From Thermoflexus hugenholtzii JAD2 (GTDB lineage: Bacteria > Chloroflexota > Dehalococcoidia > SHYB01), in contig CAMAVV010000042.1 of assembly GCA_945861815.1 (NCBI GenBank), positions 1 to 9,795 on the forward strand: a DNA stretch of 9,795 nt, written 5' to 3'. The position numbers and the translations under genes are program-made. Within the stretch, counting starts at the first letter, position 1, and the number at the start of each line of letters is the position of its first letter. The notes under the pieces are model-generated. The model ran no database searches. It was given only the letters and a program-made list of their open reading frames with translations, and had not been told where the DNA came from. Below are positions 1-6,476 of this stretch, piece after piece.

Positions 1-17
1 TATCATGCCATCTTTAG

Positions 18-608
18 GCAGCGATTCCACTTATCCCCGCTGTACAGATTTCCGGAACCACTTCTGAGCTGTCGGGGCATAAAGTCTATACACGCTTTCC
101 TAAAGGCGTTCGTCGCTTCGACATCACCAAAAGGCTTCCGTTCACGACCAGTTCTGTCAGCGTTATTTACTCAAGCCACATGCTTGAGCACCTTCCGCGT
201 CTGCAGGCTGAACTTTTCTTACGAGAGGGGCATCGCGTCCTGGCACAGGGCGGAATTCTACGGCTCGTGCTACCCGATCTTGAGCAAAAGGCACGGGACT
301 ACCTAAAAGCCCTCGAAGCTCCGTTAGAACCTGGCTCTATACCATCCGACTCGTTTTTTCGTGGGACCTACCTTGGCGCCGATGGTCGTAAAGGGTCTCA
401 GCATCCAATAGCCAGAATTCGGAATCTGGTATCACCAGATGCTCATCTTTGGATGTGGGATGCTAAGTCGCTTGGCATTCTCTTGCAAAAAATCGGCTTC
501 CAAAATGTCGAGCGAAAGACTTTTGGCCAAAGCACCATCGCCGAAATCGATCTGCTGGATATCGAGAGGCGCAAAGAAGAATCATTCTATATAGAGGCCC
601 AGAAGTAG
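18..608 (+). pseudogene. 5'-truncated or interrupted class I SAM-dependent methyltransferase
   Basis: The readable protein matches the second half of a Methyltransf_11-type enzyme. It has an acidic strand and helix (FDITKRLPF, codons from about 117), the segment VIYSSHMLEHL (162-194), then HRVLAQGGILRLVLPDLE, the usual post-motif strand. The first canonical start is the ATG at 180, which lies inside the conserved SSHMLEHL segment, so it is unlikely to be the real start. The same frame stays open back to 18 and still looks homologous from about 108. It then meets a TAG at 15-17, and no ATG, GTG or TTG occurs between 18 and 180. The glycine-rich SAM-binding motif I is not seen in any forward frame. 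Either the gene is broken, or the true start lies left of the window with an interrupting mutation. Codon use is more AT-rich than downstream genes, which suggests transfer. Methyltransferases of this kind often sit in sugar or polysaccharide clusters, but the substrate is unknown. Confidence 0.6.
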
Positions 609-646
609 CAAAAATAACCTTCCAGGGTGCGTCTAACTTCCGTCCT

Positions 647-1483
647 CTACCCCTTCTCCATCCTAAACTTCTCCACCAAGTTCGCGACGGCGGAGGCGTC
701 CTGGTTGTCGGCGGCGGCGCGAAGGTAGGCAGCGAGGTCCTCGAGAGCGGCAGTGTAGTCGCCGCGGCGATAGTAGAGCAGCCCGCGGTCGCGGCGCTCT
801 TCGGCGAGGGACGGCTGGAGCGCGAGCATGTAATCGATGTGGCGAATCATGCGCGGCAGATCGTCGAGCTGCAGGTAAGCGCTCTTCAGGTTGCGCAGCA
901 TCCGAGTGAGCGTGTCCTTGGCGCTGATAGGCGCGAGGTAGCTGGGGTCCCACACCAGGTCAAAGCGTCCTGTCGCCTCGCGCACGCGCTGGGCGCATTC
1001 ATCCTCTGACAGCAGCACGCCGCCGTTGAACGGGTCGATGCAAAGGCGCTTCTCATCGCGGTGGCGCACCAAAAAGTGCCCAGGCATGCCGACGCCTTCA
1101 AAGGCCAGCCCCAGCCGCTTGCCGACTTCTATATAGATAAGCGACAGCGTGATCGGCAGGCCAAGGCGGCGGCTCAGCACCTGGTTCAAGTAGCTGTTTC
1201 GCGGGTCGTAATAGGCCTCTCGATTGCCGCGAAAGCCGACCTCATCGAAGAGGTAGCGGCTCAGGGCATTCGCGTCGGCAAGGGGATCGCGTTCAGCGCC
1301 GAGATACCGCTTCGCCGCCAAGGCCAGTGCATCAAGATGTCCAAGCTCGCGCCGGACGTCCAACTCTGGATATTCGCCTGCGGCAATCAGCAGCGCCGAC
1401 TGCGCCAGGCTGATCTGCTCGTCCGGCAGCTTGGCTAGCGCCGCAAAGGCCGCGACGAGGTCTTGGTGCGTCTGCCAGGCCAC
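647..1483 (-). CDS. SirB1-family transglutaminase-like / TPR protein
   Basis: This 278-residue protein matches the SirB1 (YchA) family in length and order. A helical N-terminus (residues 1-85) leads into the Transglut_core2 region, with the signature NSYLNQVLSRRLGLPITLSL (97-116) followed by IYIEV and the block GMPGHFLVR (132-140). A C-terminal pair of TPR-like helices follows (about 195-275, including LLYYRRGDYTAALEDLAAYL). The family has a papain-like fold. Its biochemical role is not settled, although the Cys-His type active site is often degenerate; the His of PGHF is present here. A longer frame runs back to 1678, but that stretch lies over the neighbouring small gene and does not resemble the family. 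I choose GTG at 1483: it has AGTAGG just upstream, lies 5 bases after the stop of the upstream gene, and gives the normal family length. It is the last gene of the dehydrogenase operon. Confidence 0.85.
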   Translation of the reverse strand: MAWQTHQDLVAAFAALAKLPDEQISLAQSALLIAAGEYPELDVRRELGHLDALALAAKRYLGAERDPLADANALSRYLFDEVGFRGNREAYYDPRNSYLNQVLSRRLGLPITLSLIYIEVGKRLGLAFEGVGMPGHFLVRHRDEKRLCIDPFNGGVLLSEDECAQRVREATGRFDLVWDPSYLAPISAKDTLTRMLRNLKSAYLQLDDLPRMIRHIDYMLALQPSLAEERRDRGLLYYRRGDYTAALEDLAAYLRAAADNQDASAVANLVEKFRMEKG

Positions 1484-1488
1484 GTCGC

Positions 1489-1800
1489 CTACTTTACCGG
1501 CGGCGCCATCTGGAAGAACTCGATCCAGCTGTCCTCTCGCAATTCCGCTAGCTGCCTTCCAAAAGTAATCGCCTCTGCGGGCGCAGCGTTTCCCTCTCGA
1601 TAGGGCGACTCCAGCTTCTCCGAGACCCAATCCATGTAGACCTGGTTCGCTGCGCCGGGCACTGTCCCCCCGCTCCAATAGACGCGCGCTGGCCCGCGCT
1701 GGCCTGCCTTCTCATAAATCTTGCAAATCTTGACCATGAGCTCCGCAGCCTCCCGGTGCTTGCCGGGCTTGACCTTATAGGTGCGCCGAACGAGGTACAT
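1489..1800 (-). CDS. Small NIPSNAP/dimeric alpha-beta barrel-like protein
   Basis: This is a 103-residue soluble protein with no signal peptide or membrane segment. It opens with a short strand (MYLVRRTYKVKPGK), then a helix (HREAAELMVKICKIYEKAG), strands around ARVYWSGGTVPG and QVYMDWVS, a second helix and a closing strand (DSWIEFFQMAPP). This beta-alpha-beta-beta-alpha-beta order is typical of ferredoxin-like dimeric barrels such as NIPSNAP, EthD and ABM proteins. The assignment rests on pattern and spacing, not on a decisive motif, and no function can be named. The start is well supported: a GGAGG sits at 1807-1811 with a 6-base spacer before ATG. It lies 48 bases after the dehydrogenase stop and 5 bases before the SirB1-like start, so the three are probably co-transcribed. 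Confidence 0.75.
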   Translation of the reverse strand: MYLVRRTYKVKPGKHREAAELMVKICKIYEKAGQRGPARVYWSGGTVPGAANQVYMDWVSEKLESPYREGNAAPAEAITFGRQLAELREDSWIEFFQMAPPVK

Positions 1801-1806
1801 TCCAGG

Positions 1807-1811
1807 CCTCC
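1807..1811 (-). promoter_or_regulatory. Ribosome binding site GGAGG
   Basis: GGAGG with 6 bases to the ATG at 1800. It shows that the small 1489-1800 gene is real and that the longer overlapping frame is not the gene here. Confidence 0.75.
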
Positions 1812-1848
1812 AGAAAACGCGAACAAGCTAAGGGGCAGTATACAACTG

Positions 1849-2949
1849 TCAGGGAGCCGCCTGCTGGCCTGGCAGCATCACCACGTTCATCGCCTTGCGA
1901 TCCGGGTAGTCGCCGGCGAGGGTGAGCAGCGCTTCGCGTGCGCGCTCCAGAGGGAATGTATGTGTCACCAGGCGCTCCAGCTCGGGGTGCTTGTGCGACT
2001 CCAGCAGGGCGATGGACTTCTCCAGCCCTGAAATCGTCGGGCCTTTGGTGCCCATGATCGTCGCGTTCTTGCTGCGGATGAGGTCGGGCGTGAAGCCCGG
2101 CACTTCCATGCCGCTTTTGCCGCCCGCCTCGACGACGATGCCGCCGCCGCGAATAACGGCGAAGGCCTGAAGAAGCGGCTCGGCGGCCGGCGTCAAGTCA
2201 ACGGCGATATCCACGCCTCTGCCAAGAACCTTCTTGATCGCATCCGCCGGGTTCGTTGTGTCCGAATCGATGACGAGGTCTGCGCCAAGCTCCTTCGCAA
2301 GCTGAAGTTTATATGGATTGCGCCCACGACCGACGACGGCGACAAAGGAGGCCCCCGCATCCTTCGCCGCGACGATGGAGGCGAGGCCGCGCTGGCCCGG
2401 CCCCATGATGGCGAGCGTCTGCCCGCGCTGAAGCCCGGGACGCTCCACGGTCCACGAGATCGCGCCGGCGAGGGCGTTGAAGAGCGCGGCTGTTTGCGGC
2501 AGCAAATCTTTGGACATGGGGAAGACGCGCGCGTTCGGCGGGATGTACATATATTCGGCATAGCCGCCCCAGAGCGCAGGCGGCGTGGTGACGGGCGTGA
2601 AGCCCAGAGAATTCGTCGCGGTTTCACAATTGCCCTGCTGGCCCGACCGGCACGCCCCGCAAACACCGCAGGTGAAATACTGCACGGCCACCCGGTCGCC
2701 GGCCCGCACGCCCCATCGCTTCGCCGCGGCGTGGGTAAGTGAATCAACGATGCCCACAGGCTCATGGCCGAGGATGAACGGGTAGCGGGTGTTCTTGAGG
2801 CGGCCGTAGAAGAAGGTGAGATCGGTGCCGCACATGCCGCAGGCTTCGAGGCGCAGGATCCCGCCATCGTCAGTGAGCTCAGGCACTGGGAAACTCCTAA
2901 GTTCAAGGGTATCTTTGCCAGTGACGACAACGGCTTTCGACGAACGCAT
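1849..2949 (-). CDS. Zinc-dependent MDR alcohol dehydrogenase
   Basis: This 366-residue cytoplasmic medium-chain dehydrogenase/reductase has full family length. The GroES-like domain carries the catalytic-zinc Cys in CGMCGTD (Cys40), the GHE motif (His62-Glu63) and a complete structural-zinc loop (Cys94, 97, 100, 108). The Rossmann domain begins near 178 with GPGQRG (183-188). By ungapped alignment to horse liver ADH, the third catalytic zinc ligand (Cys174 there, Glu in sorbitol dehydrogenases) falls on Asn158 in FNALAG, a variant. After the second strand the sequence reads GRGRNPYK without the usual acidic residue, so NADPH preference is possible (inference). It should oxidise an alcohol or reduce an aldehyde or ketone; the substrate is not predictable. 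The start ATG has AAGGAG 7 bases upstream and a good promoter. It is first in the operon with the small protein and the SirB1-like gene. Confidence 0.92.
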   Translation of the reverse strand: MRSSKAVVVTGKDTLELRSFPVPELTDDGGILRLEACGMCGTDLTFFYGRLKNTRYPFILGHEPVGIVDSLTHAAAKRWGVRAGDRVAVQYFTCGVCGACRSGQQGNCETATNSLGFTPVTTPPALWGGYAEYMYIPPNARVFPMSKDLLPQTAALFNALAGAISWTVERPGLQRGQTLAIMGPGQRGLASIVAAKDAGASFVAVVGRGRNPYKLQLAKELGADLVIDSDTTNPADAIKKVLGRGVDIAVDLTPAAEPLLQAFAVIRGGGIVVEAGGKSGMEVPGFTPDLIRSKNATIMGTKGPTISGLEKSIALLESHKHPELERLVTHTFPLERAREALLTLAGDYPDRKAMNVVMLPGQQAAP

Positions 2950-2956
2950 ACTTCTT

Positions 2957-2962
2957 CTCCTT
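2957..2962 (-). promoter_or_regulatory. Ribosome binding site AAGGAG
   Basis: On the minus strand AAGGAG ends 7 bases before the dehydrogenase ATG at 2949. This is near-ideal spacing and fixes the start. Confidence 0.75.
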
Positions 2963-2976
2963 TTACCAACAGGGCG

Positions 2977-3005
2977 ACGCTAGCATCGCGATACACCCAT
3001 GTCAA
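2977..3005 (-). promoter_or_regulatory. Sigma-70-type promoter of the dehydrogenase operon
   Basis: On the minus strand there is a perfect -35 box TTGACA (3000-3005), a spacer of exactly 17 bases (2983-2999) and a -10 box TAGCGT (2977-2982), which keeps the three most conserved -10 positions. Transcription would start near 2970, leaving a leader of about 20 bases that contains the AAGGAG site. This places independent control of the dehydrogenase operon downstream of the transporter at 3080. The remaining part of the 130-base gap holds a weak AAGGGC/GCCCTT stem without a T-run. Confidence 0.65.
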
Positions 3006-3079
3006 CGTTGCGTGTTGTACGCTGTGGGCGCCGCCTCATCAAGGGCTCCGGCTCGTGGCCCTTCGCCAGCGTGTACGCG

Positions 3080-4477
3080 CTAGCGGTGAACGCCCGCCTG
3101 CCTTCGGGCGGCTTTTGCATCGGGGATCCACCCGATGAGCAAGAGCGACAGCGCGAGGAGTCCCGCCATGATGAGGAAGATGACTTCCATCCCAAGGACC
3201 TTGTCATCGAAGTTGCCCAAGATCACCACTGTCATCGTGATGCCGACGACGCCTCCCATGGAGCGGAACATCCCGCGCAGGCCCGTCACGGCCGCTAGAC
3301 GCCCCGGCTCCAAGTCCAGGGCCGCGTTATTCGAAGCAGGGTTTGTGATGCCCGCGCCCACGCCCGTCACTGCGATGAGGAGCGTCACGATGGCGATTGG
3401 CGCAACCTCGAACTTCCCCAAGGCGAGGAGGCCCGTGCTCACGACGACGATCAAAACGCCGATGCGGATAGGGAGACGGTAGCCGATGCGCACCATCATG
3501 AAGCTTGCGATTGCCGAGAAAACTGTTGCCATGACGAATCGCGGCGTCAGGATGGCCCCGCTCTGGGTGCCAGAAAGGCCATAGGCAATCTTCAAGTAAT
3601 ACGGGAGAAAGGCGAAGGTGCCGAAGAGGGCCATCGAATGGGCAAATGTGTAGAGATTGACTGCGATAAAGGGCTTGCGCCACAGCACCCTCGGGTCAAC
3701 CATCGGGTCCGGCGTGCGATATTCGTGGCGTATCAACAGCGCGATGAACGCCACGCCGATAATAAAGAAGAGCCAGACAGAGGGGCTATCGAGATCGCCG
3801 GGGTGGTTGGACCAGGCGGTCATCCCGTACATGAATGAAATCACGCCAGCCGCAAGAAGCATCGCCCCCGTCACATCGATCCTATGCTTGCCCGGCATGC
3901 CTGGCCGGTTGGGGATCACCAGCAAGCCAAGGACAAAGAGGGCCGCGCAAAAGGGGATGCTGAAGGCAAAGAGCCACCTCCAGGAGGCCAAGTCGACGAG
4001 GACACCGCCGATGTTCGGGCCCACCATGCCGCCAAGGGGGAAGATGCTGGAGAAGAGGCCGATCATCGTGCCGCGCTTGGCGCTCCCGAATGCGTCGCCG
4101 ACGATGCCCGTCGCCGAAGGAAGGAAGACGCCGCCGGCGAGTCCCTGGAGGATGCGGAAGATGATAAGGACATAGATGTTTGGCGCAAAGGCCGCGAGCG
4201 TGGAACAGGCGATATAGAAGAGCACAGCACCCATGAAGAGGCGCTTCCGTCCAAAGGTATCACTGAGCTTTCCGGCGATGGGCATCACCACCGTCTGGCT
4301 GAGCTGATAGCCCGTGACCGTCCAGCCCGCCCAGCCGAGCGTCGTGCCTAGCTCCTCAGTCACCACAGGCAAGCCGATGACGATGAGCGCTGTATCGACG
4401 GAGACAACGAAGAGCGCGATCGCAACAACGGCGAAGATGACATATGCGCGCCGGGATGAGGCGTCCGATTCTTGCAC
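3080..4477 (-). CDS. DHA2-type MFS efflux transporter, copy 1
   Basis: This 465-residue inner-membrane protein has about 14 hydrophobic helices. It is a proton-driven exporter of the drug:H+ antiporter-2 (EmrB/QacA) type by family. Visible motifs are the TM1 acidic motif VDTALIVIGLP (27-37), motif A GKLSDTFGRKRL (69-80) between TM2 and TM3, and the motif C-like GPNIGG on TM5. A TTG at 4495 would add six residues but has no ribosome site. GTG at 4477 has GAGGG at 4484-4488 with a 6-base spacer, and from this start motif A falls at residues 69-80, exactly as in the paralogue at 4791-6197. The tail ends in basic residues (KAARRQAGVHR). It is the last transporter of the minus-strand set. It resembles the 4791-6197 protein closely, for example SATGIVGD and PFIAVN in both. 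Substrate unknown. Confidence 0.9.
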   Translation of the reverse strand: MQESDASSRRAYVIFAVVAIALFVVSVDTALIVIGLPVVTEELGTTLGWAGWTVTGYQLSQTVVMPIAGKLSDTFGRKRLFMGAVLFYIACSTLAAFAPNIYVLIIFRILQGLAGGVFLPSATGIVGDAFGSAKRGTMIGLFSSIFPLGGMVGPNIGGVLVDLASWRWLFAFSIPFCAALFVLGLLVIPNRPGMPGKHRIDVTGAMLLAAGVISFMYGMTAWSNHPGDLDSPSVWLFFIIGVAFIALLIRHEYRTPDPMVDPRVLWRKPFIAVNLYTFAHSMALFGTFAFLPYYLKIAYGLSGTQSGAILTPRFVMATVFSAIASFMMVRIGYRLPIRIGVLIVVVSTGLLALGKFEVAPIAIVTLLIAVTGVGAGITNPASNNAALDLEPGRLAAVTGLRGMFRSMGGVVGITMTVVILGNFDDKVLGMEVIFLIMAGLLALSLLLIGWIPDAKAARRQAGVHR

Positions 4478-4483
4478 AGGTGT

Positions 4484-4488
4484 CCCTC
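4484..4488 (-). promoter_or_regulatory. Ribosome binding site deciding the GTG start of transporter 1
   Basis: GAGGG with 6 bases to GTG 4477. No comparable site precedes the alternative TTG at 4495. Confidence 0.6.
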
Positions 4489-4578
4489 GCGGCAATTCTA
4501 CGCGCTGCGACGAAGGCGTATCGCCCCTGGTGCCAACGCGATCATCGGGGGAATCGCGATCACCGCGCCCTGCTCCAA

Positions 4579-4794
4579 CTATGCGCCGCCATCAGCGCTT
4601 CTCTTGCGGCGACTCGCCGGCTCTGGGAAGAATATGAGGAGGGGAATCAGGGTTAGCGCAAAGATTCCCAGGCCCAGGAAGACCGTCTCCACGCCACGCA
4701 CTTTGTCATCGAAGTGGCTCAGCGCCACAACCGCCGTCGATGTGCCTGCCGCGATGCCAAAGATCACGTAGGGCATGCGCGACGAGGCGCTCAT
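4579..4794 (-). pseudogene. Remnant of a fourth DHA2 transporter (N- and C-terminal ends joined)
   Basis: This 71-codon open frame lies between two full transporters. Its start (ASSRMPYVIF) matches the N-terminus of the transporter at 3080-4477 (ASSRRAYVIF). Its remainder (TAVVALSHFDDKVRGVETVF, then a hydrophobic helix and PLLIFFPE) matches the extreme C-terminus of these transporters: FDDKVLGMEVIF in copy 1 and VLALSHFSDQEKGFEVMF in copy 3. Roughly 380 residues are absent between the two parts, with no frameshift. TM1 of the family (TTVVVALP in copy 2) and the penultimate helix (TVVLALSHF in copy 3) share a V-V-A-L stretch, a plausible recombination point. It could instead be a C-terminal fragment with a chance start, or a retained two-helix mini-protein. 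Its ATG overlaps the stop of the upstream transporter (ATGA, 4791-4794), so it may be translated by coupling. Confidence 0.65.
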
Positions 4795-6197
4795 GGCGAG
4801 GCCTGTGCCGCCTTCCCCTTCCTCTGTCCCTTTGCCACCTCAGGGATCCACAGCACCAACGGCAGCGACACAAGGAAGAGCAGCGACATGACGATAAAGT
4901 GCACTTTCAGCCCGTCCACCTCACTGCTGAATGTGCTTAGGAGAACCGATGCGATTGAGATGGCGAATGCGGCGCCCAACGCGCGAAACATCCCTCGCTG
5001 CCCGGTGATCGCCGCGAGCTTCGATGGCTCCAGATCCAGCGCGGCATTGCTCAGCGCCGGGTTGATCAAGCCGACGCCCGCCCCGGTTATCGTCATCAAC
5101 ACCGTCAGCATCACCATCGGCGCAAAGCCATAGTCGCCGACAGCAAAGGCGATATTCCCCACGACGATGCATAGCCCGCCGCCGACAAGAAGCGCTCGAT
5201 AGCCCAGACGCAACAGCATAAGGCTGGCAAAGATGGCGCAGGCGGCTGTGACGCCGAAGCGCGGCGTCAGGACGATCCCCACGTCTGTCCCAGAAAGGTC
5301 ATACGCAGCCTTCATGAAATAGGGGGTAAACGCGAAAGTGCCAAACAGGATACAGCCCTGGACAAAGCTGAAGGCGTTCACGGCGATGAAGGGCTTTTGC
5401 CGGAGAAGGCGCGGGTCCATGATTGGGTCTGCGGTGCGCAGGCCGTGCCGCACCAGCAGCACGGTGAAGACGATCGCGAGGACGAAGAAGAGCCAGACCG
5501 ACGGGTGAGCGAGGTTATCGGGATTGTTCGCCCAGGCCGTCATGCCATACATGAAGGAGAGGGCCGCCGCCGCTAAGATTGCGGAGCCTCGCACATCAAT
5601 CCGGCGCGCGACGCCAGATGCCTTCCCTTTTGGGATAAGCCACACCGCCATCACCAGGGCAAGAAGGCCCAAGGGCGCATTCACCACAAAGATCCACCGC
5701 CATGAGGCGTGGTCCGCGATAGCCCCGCCGATGTTCGGGCCAGCGATGCCGCCCAGAGGGAGAATGCTGGAAAAGAGGCCCACCATCGTGGCGCGTTTGC
5801 CCAGGCCAAAACTATCACCAACGATGCCCGTCGCCGACGGCATGAAGCCCCCAGCGCCAATGCCTTGGAAGACACGGCAGACGATGAGAACGTAGATGTT
5901 CGGCGCGAGGGCCGCCCCCAAGGCGGAGAAAATAAAAAGGCCAACCGACCAGAGGAAGAGGCGCTTGCGCCCCAGGGTATCGCTCAGTTTCCCCGCGATG
6001 GGAAGCGCGATGGTCTGGCTGAATTGATAGCCGGAGACGATCCAGCCGATCCACCCGACTTGTGCATCAAGGTCATCGGCGATCTTGGGCAGCGCTACTA
6101 CGACAGTCGTCGCGTCCGTTGCCGCGATGAAGAGGGCGACACCGACTATGACGAAGATGAAGTAGGCGCGCCGAAGCGGCACTTCCGTTTGCTGCAA
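4791..6197 (-). CDS. DHA2-type MFS efflux transporter, copy 2
   Basis: This 468-residue protein has about 14 hydrophobic helices and belongs to the DHA2 (EmrB/QacA) drug:H+ antiporter group. It shows the TM1 motif TDATTVVVALP (27-37), motif A GKLSDTLGRKRL (69-80) and GPNIGG (153-158) on TM5. A large hydrophilic-flanked central segment separates the N and C bundles, and the C-terminus is basic (KGQRKGKAAQ). The start is TTG at 6197, preceded by GGAG at 6204-6207 with a 6-base spacer. The N-terminus then aligns residue for residue with copy 1. Its stop overlaps the ATG of the remnant at 4794, and copy 1 follows 101 bases further on, so a polycistronic message is likely. It is the first gene left of the divergent region 6198-6476. 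The function is probably export of hydrophobic compounds; the substrate cannot be told. Confidence 0.92.
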   Translation of the reverse strand: MQQTEVPLRRAYFIFVIVGVALFIAATDATTVVVALPKIADDLDAQVGWIGWIVSGYQFSQTIALPIAGKLSDTLGRKRLFLWSVGLFIFSALGAALAPNIYVLIVCRVFQGIGAGGFMPSATGIVGDSFGLGKRATMVGLFSSILPLGGIAGPNIGGAIADHASWRWIFVVNAPLGLLALVMAVWLIPKGKASGVARRIDVRGSAILAAAALSFMYGMTAWANNPDNLAHPSVWLFFVLAIVFTVLLVRHGLRTADPIMDPRLLRQKPFIAVNAFSFVQGCILFGTFAFTPYFMKAAYDLSGTDVGIVLTPRFGVTAACAIFASLMLLRLGYRALLVGGGLCIVVGNIAFAVGDYGFAPMVMLTVLMTITGAGVGLINPALSNAALDLEPSKLAAITGQRGMFRALGAAFAISIASVLLSTFSSEVDGLKVHFIVMSLLFLVSLPLVLWIPEVAKGQRKGKAAQASP

Positions 6198-6203
6198 GGA
6201 GCA

Positions 6204-6207
6204 CTCC
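6204..6207 (-). promoter_or_regulatory. Ribosome binding site deciding the TTG start of transporter 2
   Basis: GGAG (in CGGAG) with 6 bases to TTG 6197. It supports a non-ATG start for this gene. Confidence 0.65.
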
Positions 6208-6256
6208 GCCGCCTCGACAGTTCGAGACAGCGCTGGTTATTCTACCCCTTCCATGC

Positions 6257-6276
6257 GAACGTCGCAGTATACGTTC
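6257..6276. promoter_or_regulatory. Inverted repeat GAACGT-N8-ACGTTC, candidate operator
   Basis: Perfect 6-bp arms (6257-6262 and 6271-6276) are separated by 8 bases. It lies 60 bases upstream of the TTG start of transporter 2 and overlaps a possible TATACT -10 box on the minus strand. The size and placement fit a dimeric repressor site of TetR or MarR type. That is inference, since no regulator gene is present in the window. Confidence 0.35.
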
Positions 6277-6374
6277 ATCTCCGCTCCCCTTCCCTTCTGC
6301 GCTAGACTATTCCCATCACAACGCAGGAGCGACCCAACGACGGACGCCTTCCTGGATTCGCTTAGGCTGGCGCG

Positions 6375-6404
6375 ATGAAAGCAGCCTTCCTTTAGCAAGG
6401 CTGC
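6375..6404 (+). promoter_or_regulatory. Hairpin with overlapping hexapeptide frame, candidate leader
   Basis: GCAGCCTT (6381-6388) and AAGGCTGC (6397-6404) form a perfect 8-bp stem with an 8-base loop. A six-codon frame from ATG 6375 to TAG 6393-6395 (MKAAFL) enters the 5' arm and stops in the loop. This resembles the leaders of some inducible resistance genes. The ribosome site is weak (AGG 8 bases upstream), and there is no T-run to make a terminator on the plus strand. It lies 72 bases before the aligned start of transporter 3. Confidence 0.25.
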
Positions 6405-6476
6405 CCGCGCTGGACATCCGCATTCGGCTGTCGCAGAATCGTTGGCGCTACGCTCAACAGAATAGAGACTACCGCT

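Larger units (their letters stand above)
6198..6476. promoter_or_regulatory. Divergent intergenic control region between transporters 2 and 3
   Basis: This 279-base gap separates two divergently read transporters, so both promoters should lie here. No strong consensus promoter is seen on either strand. A possible minus-strand -10 TAGAAT lies at 6239-6244 with a poor -35, and TATACT occurs on the minus strand inside a 20-bp inverted repeat (6257-6276). A second inverted repeat and a six-codon frame lie at 6375-6404. An 82-codon minus-strand open frame that crosses the region has no family resemblance or ribosome site and is not counted as a gene. Confidence 0.5.

Noticed and set aside
2193..3005. 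270-codon minus-strand frame overlapping the alcohol dehydrogenase
   Set aside because: It is in a different frame from the complete MDR protein, covers the promoter, and is Ser/Arg/Pro-rich without motifs.
3091..3116. Stem CGCCCG/CGGGCG followed by GCTTTT on the plus strand, at the 3' end of transporter 1
   Set aside because: Only a 6-bp stem, it lies inside the coding end of a minus-strand gene, has no plus-strand gene before it, and lacks a T-run on the minus strand.
5709..6305. Long plus-strand open frame (198 codons) opposite transporter 2
   Set aside because: It is antisense to a well-supported transporter, with low-complexity Arg/Ala/Glu-rich composition and no family resemblance; an effect of high third-position GC.
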